Shown: in pieces, positions 34,970 through 43,592 of the stretch | Layout of the letters: every line of letters begins with the position of its first letter | How positions within the stretch are numbered: position 1 is the stretch's first letter | Source of the DNA: CAXNKH01 sp049296795 | GTDB lineage: Bacteria > Pseudomonadota > Gammaproteobacteria > Burkholderiales > Burkholderiaceae_C | Direction of reading: 5' to 3' | DNA length: 64,000 nucleotides | NCBI GenBank assembly: GCA_049296795.1 | Contig: JBAQTC010000022.1 | Span: forward strand, 7,419-71,418 | The notes under the pieces: generated by a model | Database searches by the model: none | Told to the model about the DNA's origin: nothing | The model's input: only the letters and a program-made list of their open reading frames with translations | Made by a program: the position numbers and the translations under genes

Positions 34970-36654
34970 GGACGCCGTCCAGGGAGTGAGGGAGCCGTCG
35001 GCTGGTAGCGCCGGGCGAGGTCGGGTACGGCCGCGGGCGGAATCCGCGCGTCTTGCTCGAGCGTGTAGGGGTGGCCGGCCCATTTGTGGAAGCAGGACTG
35101 CCAGTATTCGAAGGTCCGAAGATCGTCCGGGGTGCCCCAGGAGAGGAAGCTGTCCACCTCGAAGAGATGGCAGCGCAGTCCCAGTTCGATGGCGTCGTTG
35201 ATGGCCGCGTCGATGTAGAACTCGTTGTTGATGCGGCCGTTGCGCCCGATCAGGCGCTCGACCGACGCGCGGAAGTCGGCGGCCCGCCGGAAGGTGAAGG
35301 TGCCCAGGACGATCGGGTCCGTGGACGGCGATGCCAGCGGCGTCTTGACCGAGATCCGGCGGATGCGCCCGTCCTGGTCGGCGTCGATCCAGCCAAACAT
35401 GGCCGGGCGGCGCACGGCGTTGGTGTGGCCGCGCACGCCCCAGACGATGACGTCGACGTCTGGGTTCTGCGTCAACTTTGCGAAGGCCTGCGCGTCGTAC
35501 AGGGCGCCGTTATCGCAGGCACCGAAGGTGACGGGCGCCGGCACCGGCTTTTGCCTGCGCTCGAGCGCGTCCGAGCCGATCAGGGCGGTGCAGGCCTGCC
35601 CCTCGGTGACCGATGGAATGGACTCGACCACGGCGTTCGGGTAGATCGATTTCAACTCGGCGGTGATCTCCGCGTGGCCTGGCATGTCCGAGCGCAGGAC
35701 GAAGGCATGCTGACTTGCCGGCGGCAGGTCGTGCGTGGCCTGGGCCACCATGGGCTTGCCGGATACCGGGATCAGCGGCTTGGTCAGGCGGTAGCCCTCG
35801 TTCTGGAAACGCTGCCCCAGTCCCGCCATGGGCATGACCAGGCTGCCCGCGGGTTCGAGCCGGTTGCCGGCGGGGGCCAGCAGTTGCCAGAAGGCGCTGG
35901 ACCAGTTCCGGTATTCGGCGACATCGTCGGGTGTTCCCCACTGCATGAAGTGCTGGAGGTCGTACACGGCGACGGGTTGCCCTGCGGCCAGCAGCGGCTT
36001 GTAGGCAAGGCTCACGTAATACTCACTGCCGACATTGAGGTTCTGCTCGAAGGCCTGGCGGAAGGCGTCCAGCATGGTCCGGCCGCTGGAGAAGTAGTAG
36101 GTGCCGCTGGAGGCATACTCCTCCATCCTATTGCTCGTGTAGGGCTGCTTTTCCTGGATGTCGAGTACCCAGCCGTTTGCTTCCCGCATGTAGGCATAGT
36201 TGGTGCTGCCCAGGGTGTGCGGGTGGAAGCCCTTGTAGGCCGGGATGCATCCGGCGCAGGCGGTGGCCCCGACGAACTGCTTGAAGTGCTGCCAGTCCCA
36301 GTAGCAAGTGAAGTCGCAGTAGTTGATGACGACGGGCTGAGCCGGATCGATCAGGTGCTCGACCTGGCGCACGGCATGGTTGGGACCCAGCTTGTGGGGG
36401 GCGATACCGACGATCTTTCCAGTGGGGCAGTACTGCCGCAGGATGGTTTCCATCCGGTACCCGGGCACGTCGAGGTGGTCCTGGTTGCAGATGAAGATGA
36501 AGTCGGTTTCCCCCGGGAACATGTCGATGACGTGCGCGATGATGGGCTTGCCGTCGATCTCGATGAGCGGCTTGGGCACGGTGTAGCCGGCCTTGCGGAA
36601 ACGCTCGCCGAAGCCGGACATGGGGATGACGATTTTCATGGTGGGTGTGGACAT
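34966..36654 (-). CDS. Tandem two-domain nucleotidyltransferase
   Basis: 562 residues, two NTP-transferase domains in one chain. Domain 1 starts with PMSGFGERFRKAGYTVPKPL (residues 11-30) and ends with QWGTPDDVAEY near 239-248; domain 2 starts PMAGLGQRFQNEGYRLTKPL (275-294) and ends SWGTPDDLRTFEYW near 505-518. Each keeps a candidate metal Asp (NYCDFTCYWD; GACDNGALYD). Single-domain relatives activate sugar or polyol phosphates with NTPs in capsule and O-antigen synthesis. ATG 36654 lies four bases after the GT10 stop; ATG 36639 is an alternative. Whether both domains are active, and with which NTP, cannot be seen. Confidence 0.83.
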   Translation of the reverse strand: MSTPTMKIVIPMSGFGERFRKAGYTVPKPLIEIDGKPIIAHVIDMFPGETDFIFICNQDHLDVPGYRMETILRQYCPTGKIVGIAPHKLGPNHAVRQVEHLIDPAQPVVINYCDFTCYWDWQHFKQFVGATACAGCIPAYKGFHPHTLGSTNYAYMREANGWVLDIQEKQPYTSNRMEEYASSGTYYFSSGRTMLDAFRQAFEQNLNVGSEYYVSLAYKPLLAAGQPVAVYDLQHFMQWGTPDDVAEYRNWSSAFWQLLAPAGNRLEPAGSLVMPMAGLGQRFQNEGYRLTKPLIPVSGKPMVAQATHDLPPASQHAFVLRSDMPGHAEITAELKSIYPNAVVESIPSVTEGQACTALIGSDALERRQKPVPAPVTFGACDNGALYDAQAFAKLTQNPDVDVIVWGVRGHTNAVRRPAMFGWIDADQDGRIRRISVKTPLASPSTDPIVLGTFTFRRAADFRASVERLIGRNGRINNEFYIDAAINDAIELGLRCHLFEVDSFLSWGTPDDLRTFEYWQSCFHKWAGHPYTLEQDARIPPAAVPDLARRYQPTAPSLPGRRP

Positions 36655-36658
36655 GGGC

Positions 36659-37600
36659 TTAGCTGCAGGCTTCGGCGGCAATGTGTTGGAGCAGGTCGGT
36701 GACGGGCTGGAGCGTCGGCTTGTGCAGCAGGAGCGGCTGCTCCGCGAAGCGCGCGAGCCGGACAGGGTCAAGCAGTTCACCCGACAACTCCCGGAACTCA
36801 TGCGCCGTCATTGGTGCCAAATTCAGGATGGCCTGGGGATTGAAGTCTACGGCCACGTTGCCGTCTGTCCAGGTTAGGGGCAGACAGTCAGCCATAAAAG
36901 CCTCGGGGATCTTCTCGGTATAGTAGCCAGGGTATATGCTGTTCTCCGGGCACAGATTGAAGGCGAAGTCCCTAAGCACGTTGAGCTTGGTGAAGTCGCT
37001 TTGCGAATGGTGCATGATCGTCGGGTCGAAGATTGGGCCGAAGCCCTGCACAGGTAGCAATTGTCCTACGGCTCGAACTAGCGTCGCACGCGGCTCCCGC
37101 AGGTGACTGGCAAAAATGGCAGCGCGGTGAGCCTTCTGCAAGAAGGCCTTGCCGAGGGGCTGGGCTAGCCGGTCCAGGTTGAGCAACCGGCCGAAGCGCG
37201 GGTTGCGGTTGCCGTAGATGTCCTCGTGCTGCCAATCCACCATCTCCAGCCAATAGGGGAAGCGCCGGTGGCGGGCCGCTTCGACGGCGAGATCGAAGCT
37301 AAGCGCATAGTCGCAGGGGATGTGATCGTGGCGCAGGTTTTCCGCCGTCTGGAACAGCGTCAGTGGCCGGTGACTGGATTGCATCCGCCGATTCCATGCT
37401 TGTACGGCGGGGCGCAAGGATCGGGGCACCCAGCGCAACTCTTGGCCAGGTTTGAAGAAGGGACCGAAAATGACCAAATCAGCCTTGCCGACCAGCGTCC
37501 ATTCGATCCTATAGCCAAGGTTCTGGAAGATCAGGGGTACCAGGGAGTGACGGTAGTCCTCTGCTACTCCCGATGTGGCAATGCGTATCGACTTTGGCAT
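36659..37600 (-). CDS. GT10 family fucosyltransferase
   Basis: 313 residues. The C-terminal donor domain contains FAFNLCPENSIYPGYYTEKI then PEAFMADCLPLTWTD and VAVDFNPQAILNL, which parallels the GDP-fucose-binding region of bacterial alpha-1,3/1,4-fucosyltransferases such as those of Helicobacter. The substrate GDP-L-fucose is made by manC, gmd and fcl in the plus-strand arm. Regioselectivity and acceptor are unknown, and the protein lacks the C-terminal heptad repeats seen in some homologues. It sits eight bases after the GT2 stop in the msbA operon. Confidence 0.82.
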   Translation of the reverse strand: MPKSIRIATSGVAEDYRHSLVPLIFQNLGYRIEWTLVGKADLVIFGPFFKPGQELRWVPRSLRPAVQAWNRRMQSSHRPLTLFQTAENLRHDHIPCDYALSFDLAVEAARHRRFPYWLEMVDWQHEDIYGNRNPRFGRLLNLDRLAQPLGKAFLQKAHRAAIFASHLREPRATLVRAVGQLLPVQGFGPIFDPTIMHHSQSDFTKLNVLRDFAFNLCPENSIYPGYYTEKIPEAFMADCLPLTWTDGNVAVDFNPQAILNLAPMTAHEFRELSGELLDPVRLARFAEQPLLLHKPTLQPVTDLLQHIAAEACS

Positions 37601-37608
37601 GGCTATCG

Positions 37609-38355
37609 CTATACTTGGTCCTTGTTCTGCCGGTAGAACGTCTCGTAGGGATACTGTGGAGCGTCGGGTACTTGCTTCTTGACGCGCTTGTCAAACATGC
37701 CCCGGTAGCCGCCAAGCAGGACTTCCTTGTACTTGACATTCTTGATGTAGTCCCGATTGAACTTGGCCGCAGTGCGGATTCCTTTGGTGTATCCATCGTC
37801 TGCAATGTCGGAATTGATGTTGTCGATGCTTGGAAGCTCAACCGACGGAATTTCACGCCCGTATTTTTCGTGGTAGCGCCAGAAGAAATCACCATCTTCT
37901 TCGCCGAGGCCAAGGAGGCGCTCATCGAAGAACCCAACTTCGATCAGTTCCTGTTTGGTGACCACGTAGTGGGAAAAACTTCCGTTGATTTTGAAGGTCC
38001 TATGGTTGTCCATGAGAACCTGTTCGAGTTGATCAAAGAAGCCCATACCGGCTGGAATGTTCAGGTCATCGTTGAGCACCAATATGTGTTCGTGGCTGGC
38101 TGTCAGTACACCTCTGTTCCACATCTTGGCCAGAGACTGGAAGTTGGGAAAGATGAGGGGGAAACAATTGTTCTGGCTAGCGAGAAAGGTCAGCAAATTT
38201 TGCCGGTAGTTCTCATTGAATAGGGCGCGACAGGAACCATTAGCGGTAATGATTATCTCTACAGAGGGTCTCTCATGCTTGATGCTCTTGATCAGGGGAA
38301 TGAGAAATTTCTCATATCTCTTATCAAAGGTTGTGATGACTATTGAGTAGTTCAT
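37609..38355 (-). CDS. Glycosyltransferase family 2-like protein
   Basis: 248 residues from the ATG at 38355, overlapping the upstream stop by four bases. The GT-A pattern is YSIVITTFDKRYEKFLIPLI, IIITANGSCRALF, HILVLNDDLNIPAGM with the metal-binding NDD, and GFFDERLLGLGEEDGDFFWR. The base composition is clearly lower in GC than the genes beside it. The transferred sugar is unknown. Confidence 0.78.
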   Translation of the reverse strand: MNYSIVITTFDKRYEKFLIPLIKSIKHERPSVEIIITANGSCRALFNENYRQNLLTFLASQNNCFPLIFPNFQSLAKMWNRGVLTASHEHILVLNDDLNIPAGMGFFDQLEQVLMDNHRTFKINGSFSHYVVTKQELIEVGFFDERLLGLGEEDGDFFWRYHEKYGREIPSVELPSIDNINSDIADDGYTKGIRTAAKFNRDYIKNVKYKEVLLGGYRGMFDKRVKKQVPDAPQYPYETFYRQNKDQV

Positions 38356-39239
38356 ATTCGACTCAGTAAGCGTCTGATTTTTCGTCCCAGACGGGAGAGA
38401 CGTCCGCCACCTTCCTGCGGCCAATCCATATCCCGCTCCCACGCCGACTGATAAATCACACCGCAGTAAAACTGGGCCAGTTGCTGCGGAGTGATGCCGG
38501 CACGCCGATCCTGATCCAGCTGCCATGCGTAGTGATAGACCTTGAAAAGCGCCTGACAGGGGAGCAGCGGCACGGCTTTGTAGGCCAGCAGGGCTTCGCC
38601 GTACCAGCGCGATTCAATCGGTGCCTGCGCAATGGCGTCGGCAAAGCTCATGCCTTTAGTCTTTAGATAGTGGGTGTCCAGGCTTTCCCAGACGGCACGG
38701 TGCCAGACCAACGGGAATGGGCCAAAGCTATAGCGTCGTCCCTCGCGTTGGAACAGTTGTTGTACTTGTGCGGCCTCTTTGTTAAAGGCGTCCACTAGGC
38801 GTGTTTTCTTGTGCCGAAGGGCGTCGTCAATCAGCTCGTGGGCTTCGTCCATCACAGTGTAGGGGGCACCGTCTGGCGTCAAAAAGTCGGCCTGGCCAAA
38901 GGGGCGGATGAAGAGTGCATCGGAGTCCAGGCACAAATAGGCGCTAGACAGGCCCAGGCGCCAGAACTCGGACTTGACGACTTGCTGCGACACACTGCCC
39001 GCCATGCGTTGAACTTGCTCAGCGTTGATGCGTGGTGAAGCCTGGATAATGGCTTCATCGACCAGCAATTTGACATCCAGGCCGCCCAAGTGCTCCCGAA
39101 ACAGTGGCAACTCTGCCTGCGGGACCGAGACATAAAAGTGCAGATGGTCGGTGTTGAATTGGTGCACCGACTGGGCCAACCGTACCACACGCCTGATGTC
39201 GGTGCTGTAGCTCTTGCAGTAGAGTGCCAAGGGCTTCAT
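38352..39239 (-). CDS. DUF6492 family protein, putative glycosyltransferase
   Basis: About 295 residues. The conserved block SEFWRLGLSSAYLCLDSDAL with a DSD metal-type motif, followed by FIRPFGQADF, fits DUF6492 proteins, which look like GT-A glycosyltransferases found in LPS loci. The C-terminus is basic (GRLSRLGRKIRRLLSRI) and may contact the membrane. Start and stop both overlap neighbours by four bases. Confidence 0.72.
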   Translation of the reverse strand: MKPLALYCKSYSTDIRRVVRLAQSVHQFNTDHLHFYVSVPQAELPLFREHLGGLDVKLLVDEAIIQASPRINAEQVQRMAGSVSQQVVKSEFWRLGLSSAYLCLDSDALFIRPFGQADFLTPDGAPYTVMDEAHELIDDALRHKKTRLVDAFNKEAAQVQQLFQREGRRYSFGPFPLVWHRAVWESLDTHYLKTKGMSFADAIAQAPIESRWYGEALLAYKAVPLLPCQALFKVYHYAWQLDQDRRAGITPQQLAQFYCGVIYQSAWERDMDWPQEGGGRLSRLGRKIRRLLSRI

Positions 39240-39955
39240 GCGCGGCGGTCTTCGTAGTCGGTCATCACTTTGGCCGCAAACAGGCCCGGGTGGGTTGCGC
39301 GGGCCACCATGATGCGGCGCAGAGTAAAGGGGTCGGCACCTTCGTGCACACGCCCACGCTGGACGGTGGTAGCGGTGACGTAGCCCGCTTCTTTGACCAT
39401 GGCAGCGTGTTCCGGCAAAAACTTGCCATAGGGATAGCAAAAATGCCGAACTTCGCTGTCCAGGGCGAACTCCAGCTCATGCTTGGATGCAGCAATTTGT
39501 TGGCGTGCTTCTTCAGAGGGTAGCTCGGTCAGATTGGCGTGCGTGCGCGTGTGGGAGCCGATGTCCATCCCCGCATCCCTCCAGCCTTGCCAGTCGCTGA
39601 GTGTCATCAAAGGCTTTTCTGCGATGCCTTTCTCGAGGTCCCAGCTATTGGTGCCGCTCATCATGCCGCTGACGCCATAGCAGGTAGCGGTAAAGCCGTT
39701 TTTCTTGAGTACGGGCAGTGCATTGCCCACATTGTTCTGATAGCCATCGTCAAATGTGAGGCCCACCACTTTGCCGCGCTTCTCGCCCTTCAGGTAAGGC
39801 ACTAAGTCGCTCATCGACAGACCTTTGTAACCAAATAACCTGAGTAACCACATCTGCCGGGCAAACGCTGCTGGAGCCACGACCAAGCCACGCAGCGGTG
39901 TACCACTCGCTGGCGGCACATCGATTTGGTGGTACATGAGGATTGGGATATTCAT
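39236..39955 (-). CDS. Polysaccharide deacetylase family protein
   Basis: 239 residues. NodB-domain motifs are visible: PILMYHQID at the start, VVGLTFDDGYQNN (the metal/base Asp pair), DIGSHTRTHANL with the HxxxH-type metal site and FCYPYGKF. No signal peptide is seen, which suggests a cytoplasmic glycan substrate or lipid intermediate. It is coupled by four-base overlaps to msbA and the DUF6492 gene, so a role in deacetylating a lipid A/core or glycan intermediate is plausible. Confidence 0.85.
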   Translation of the reverse strand: MNIPILMYHQIDVPPASGTPLRGLVVAPAAFARQMWLLRLFGYKGLSMSDLVPYLKGEKRGKVVGLTFDDGYQNNVGNALPVLKKNGFTATCYGVSGMMSGTNSWDLEKGIAEKPLMTLSDWQGWRDAGMDIGSHTRTHANLTELPSEEARQQIAASKHELEFALDSEVRHFCYPYGKFLPEHAAMVKEAGYVTATTVQRGRVHEGADPFTLRRIMVARATHPGLFAAKVMTDYEDRRA

Positions 39956-41697
39956 GTCTGAATCTGACGTAGTTTGGCGTAACCGCCGCTGGTGTGTATT
40001 AGTTCGGCATGGGTTCCGGTTTCCACGATGCGGCCCTGGTCCAGTACCAGGATGCAATCGGCGTGCTCAATGGTGCTCAGACGGTGGGCAATGACCAGCG
40101 TCGTGCGATTATTCATCAACGTGGCCAGGGCGGCCTGTACCTGACGTTCAGATTCGGTGTCTAGCGCCGAAGTGGCCTCGTCCAGGATCAGGATGGGGGC
40201 ATTTTTGAGAAGGGCGCGCGCAATGGCAATACGCTGTCGCTGGCCTCCGGAGAGCTTGGCGCCGTCTTCGCCGATGTTGGTGTCCAGCCCCTCGGGGAGT
40301 TGCTGGACGAAGTCCCACGCATTGGCAGCCTTGGCGGCTTTGATGACGTCCTCTCGGGTACAAGTATCGCGAGAGCCGAACGCGATATTGGCTTCTACCG
40401 TGTCATTGAAAAGCACGATATCCTGGCTGACCAGCGCGATGTTGTGGCGCAGGCTGGCCAGGGTCAGCTCATTAATGTCAATGCCGTCAATTTTTATCTG
40501 GCCGGTGGTGGGGCGGTAAAAGCGGGGGATCAGCGCACTGATGGTGGTCTTGCCGCCACCAGAGGCGCCTATAAGAGCGATAGTTTTACCGGCAGCTGCT
40601 TTAAAGCTGATGTTATGAAGAGCGGGACGTTCTGCGCCGGGGTAACTGAAGCAAATTTGGTCAAACTCGATTTCGCCACGGGCATGGGGCAGCTCGTGTG
40701 TTCCTGTATCTTCTTCGCCTGGTGTGTCGAGCAGTTCAAACACGCTTTCACAGGCCGCCAGACCTCGCTGCATGGTGGTGTTGATGGTGCTTAATTGTTT
40801 GATGGGTGCAATAAGCATCAGCATGGTCATAATGAAGGCGATAAAACCACCTGCCGATGCACCGGCCTGTCCCGTTGTCTGTCCTAGGGCTATAAAAATG
40901 ATGGCGGCCACGGCCAGAGAGGCGACCATATGGGTGACGGGTGTAGTGGCGGATGTTGCGACAGCCTCACGCATCATAGATCTACGAAGATATTCTGTGG
41001 CCGCACGAAAGCGTTTCCCTTGAACTTCTTGGCCACCATAAATTTTGATGACTTTATTGGCTGTCGCTGCCTCCTCGATTGCATGCGACATGAGCCGATT
41101 TGATTCGATGGTGTTTCGGCTCGCTGCCCGCATGCGCTGGCCGAAACCCCGAATGATCAACGTGATCAACGGGCCAATTGATAAGGTGATGAGGGTGAGC
41201 TTCCAATCCAGATAGAACAGGTAGGTCAGCAGTGCCACTGTTGTAATGGATTCACGCACCGTAGTGACCAGAATGTTAGTCGCGGCATCATTGACATTGC
41301 TTGCATCGTTAATCAGCCTAGAAATCAATTTTCCCGGTGATTGATCGTGATGGGTTTGTGCAGGGAAGCTCAGAATTTTTGCAAATAGTTGCTGACGAAG
41401 ATCATTGACGAGACGGGTGGAAATCCACGCCATTAAATAGCTACTGCAGAACGTCAAAATACCTCTAAACAGAAAAAGCAGAACGATGGCTATTGGAATC
41501 AGCCAGACCATGCGCGCGTCTTCTGTCTTGAATCCATGGTCGAGCAGGTACTTCATGATGGCCGGGAAGACCGGCTCAGTGGCTGCTGTTCCTATTAAAC
41601 CGACAATTGCCAGGGCAAAAACTTTCCAGTAGGGACGAAGATAGGAAAACAGCCGGGTGTAGAGGACTCGGTTGCTGGTTGTTGTAGGCGTCATCAT
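39952..41697 (-). CDS. msbA: Lipid A export permease/ATP-binding protein MsbA
   Basis: About 581 residues, a half-size ABC exporter with six N-terminal helices and a C-terminal ATPase. Walker A is GASGGGKTT, the signature LSGGQRQRIAIARALL and Walker B LILDEATSALD; the D-loop and switch HRLSTIEHAD follow. MsbA flips lipid A-core across the inner membrane. I chose ATG 41697 because the 90 upstream in-frame residues are absent from the family; ATG 41694 is adjacent. It heads the minus-strand glycan operon, divergent from the waaE-like gene across a 163-base gap. A related multidrug or glycan exporter is the alternative. Confidence 0.88.
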   Translation of the reverse strand: MMTPTTTSNRVLYTRLFSYLRPYWKVFALAIVGLIGTAATEPVFPAIMKYLLDHGFKTEDARMVWLIPIAIVLLFLFRGILTFCSSYLMAWISTRLVNDLRQQLFAKILSFPAQTHHDQSPGKLISRLINDASNVNDAATNILVTTVRESITTVALLTYLFYLDWKLTLITLSIGPLITLIIRGFGQRMRAASRNTIESNRLMSHAIEEAATANKVIKIYGGQEVQGKRFRAATEYLRRSMMREAVATSATTPVTHMVASLAVAAIIFIALGQTTGQAGASAGGFIAFIMTMLMLIAPIKQLSTINTTMQRGLAACESVFELLDTPGEEDTGTHELPHARGEIEFDQICFSYPGAERPALHNISFKAAAGKTIALIGASGGGKTTISALIPRFYRPTTGQIKIDGIDINELTLASLRHNIALVSQDIVLFNDTVEANIAFGSRDTCTREDVIKAAKAANAWDFVQQLPEGLDTNIGEDGAKLSGGQRQRIAIARALLKNAPILILDEATSALDTESERQVQAALATLMNNRTTLVIAHRLSTIEHADCILVLDQGRIVETGTHAELIHTSGGYAKLRQIQT

Positions 41698-41860
41698 TTG
41701 TAATGATATTGGGACTGGTTGCGATTGCCGAAAGTGGGACGAGAGGGCTCGCAGCAGATTGGCACACCACATGGTGATTATGGCTCTGCTATGCTGTAAA
41801 AACTTTGGGCAAGGCCAATGATTTCTGTATTTTATTGCAACGAATAGCGAAAGGCGACCC

Positions 41861-42637
41861 TTGACCAGCTTGTCTGTGATTGTGATTACAAAGAACGAAG
41901 CCAACAATATTGCAGCCTGTTTGCAATCCGTTTCGTTTGCCGACCAACTGGTGGTGCTGGACTCAGGTAGCACAGATGGAACAGTTGAAATAGCGCGAAA
42001 AATGGGGGCGGAGGTTAGCCAGAATAATGACTGGCAAGGTTTTGGGTGCCAAAAAAATCGTGCGCTGGCACTGGCCCGTTGTGATTGGGTGTTATCAGTT
42101 GATGCCGACGAAATAGTGACGCCTTCGCTACAGGCGCTGATCAGGAATGCGCTTGATCAGCCCGAATTCGAGGCCTATGAATTTCCTCGTCTCTCGAGTT
42201 ATTGCGGGCAATACATGCACTTTTCCGGCTGGTACCCCGACCGGATCACCCGCCTGTTCAAGCGAAATTCTGCGGAGTTCTCAGATGATCTTATTCATGA
42301 AAAAGTGATTTCATCCCGTAAACTTGGGAAACTCAATTCCCCCTTACTGCATGAAGGTTTCAGAGATTTAGCAGCCGTTCTTGACAAGGTCAATCGCTAT
42401 TCTACGGATGGAGCGCAGCTGATGTTCGATCGTGGCAAGAGGTCTTCTTTGGGGAAGTCCATTGCGCACGGATTTTGGGCGTTTTTCCGTACCTATGTGG
42501 TTCAGCTGGGTTTCCTGGACGGGCGTAGGGGGGTAATGCTGGCCATATCTAATGCTGAAGGTACTTATTACCGCTACTTGAAACTCTGGTTTCTCACCCA
42601 AGACAAAGACCAAGAGAAGTTGCATTTTCCGAAATGA
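41861..42637 (+). CDS. WaaE/KdtX-like family 2 glycosyltransferase
   Basis: 258 residues. It begins LSVIVITKNEANNIAACLQS, then VVLDSGSTDGTVEIA, the GFGCQKNRALALARCDWVLS block and DADEIVTPSLQ, matching LPS core beta-1,4-glucosyltransferases of the WaaE type. The start is TTG with AAGG at 41851-41854, a suitable distance. It is divergent from msbA, consistent with a role in LPS inner core. Confidence 0.82.
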   Translation: MTSLSVIVITKNEANNIAACLQSVSFADQLVVLDSGSTDGTVEIARKMGAEVSQNNDWQGFGCQKNRALALARCDWVLSVDADEIVTPSLQALIRNALDQPEFEAYEFPRLSSYCGQYMHFSGWYPDRITRLFKRNSAEFSDDLIHEKVISSRKLGKLNSPLLHEGFRDLAAVLDKVNRYSTDGAQLMFDRGKRSSLGKSIAHGFWAFFRTYVVQLGFLDGRRGVMLAISNAEGTYYRYLKLWFLTQDKDQEKLHFPK

Positions 42638-42730
42638 GCAAGACGCAAATTTTACGCTTTGGGTGGTCATATTCAGTGAGCTGTAGTTGACCGTGAGGAG
42701 TGTGGTTTACCGGCTCAAAAGACTATTAAG

Positions 42731-43585
42731 ATGAACGCTTCCGACCTTGTTTCCGTGGTAATCACAACCTACAACCGCAGTGATGCTTTGTTGGCGGTTC
42801 TTGATAGTTTGGCGCGTCAGACCGATTCAAACTTTGAAGTGATTGTCGCCGACGATGGCTCTAGTGAAGAACATCGAGAATGCATTCTTGCCTCGGGTGT
42901 TGCGCTGTCATTGAAGTTATGCCACGTTTGGCATCCCGATACGGGTTTCACCGCCTCTCTCATTCGAAACCTTGGCGTGGCCGAGACAATAAGCGCCTAT
43001 TTTGTTTTTCTGGATGGAGACTGTGTTCCTGAGCTGGACTTTATTGCCCGCCACAAGGCGCTGGTTCAAACCGGCTGTTTTGTTAACGGCAGTCGGGTTT
43101 TGTTATCGCCTGATTTGACCCGGCGGGTGCTGTCAGGGACCGAATCAATTTGTAGGCGAGACCGTCTTTTCTGGCTTAAGCAACGCCTGCAAGGTCATGC
43201 CAGCAAGCTCAGCCATTTACTGCGTTTACCTAACGCATTTGTCCGGGTGCGGCGTAAATTTTCCCTCAGAGGCATACGCAGTTGCAATATGGGTGTCTGG
43301 AAGGCCGACTTTGAACGTGTGAATGGTTTTGATGAGTCCTTTATCGGCTGGGGCCATGAAGACGCCGATTTTGTTTTACGTCTACATCACAGTGGCGTGA
43401 AACGAAAAAATGGATTTTGTGCAACAGAGGTGTTTCACCTCTGGCACAAGGAAGCGAGCCGCGCTAGGGAATCACAAAATGCCCATATTGTTCGAGCGCG
43501 GGCTAAAACTGGCGAGACCCAGCCCGTCTTGGGTTATTCTGTGCAGCGTGAAAACGGCGGTGTCGTCGTCACCCGACTGGGATAA
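42731..43585 (+). CDS. Family 2 glycosyltransferase with galactosyltransferase-like C-terminal domain
   Basis: 284 residues. The GT-A part has VSVVITTYNRSDALLAVLDS, VIVADDGSSEEH and FVFLDGDCVPE with the metal-binding DGD, and the second part has SCNMGVWKADFERVNGFDES followed by GWGHEDADFVLRL, a GT7-like acceptor/donor motif. The product is probably a surface polysaccharide or LPS sugar. tolB starts only seven bases after its stop. Confidence 0.8.
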   Translation: MNASDLVSVVITTYNRSDALLAVLDSLARQTDSNFEVIVADDGSSEEHRECILASGVALSLKLCHVWHPDTGFTASLIRNLGVAETISAYFVFLDGDCVPELDFIARHKALVQTGCFVNGSRVLLSPDLTRRVLSGTESICRRDRLFWLKQRLQGHASKLSHLLRLPNAFVRVRRKFSLRGIRSCNMGVWKADFERVNGFDESFIGWGHEDADFVLRLHHSGVKRKNGFCATEVFHLWHKEASRARESQNAHIVRARAKTGETQPVLGYSVQRENGGVVVTRLG

Positions 43586-43592
43586 AGAAACA

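Noticed and set aside
35053..36702. A 549-codon open frame antisense to the tandem nucleotidyltransferase
   Set aside because: Same reason; the minus-strand frame has clear domains and operon coupling, this one has none.
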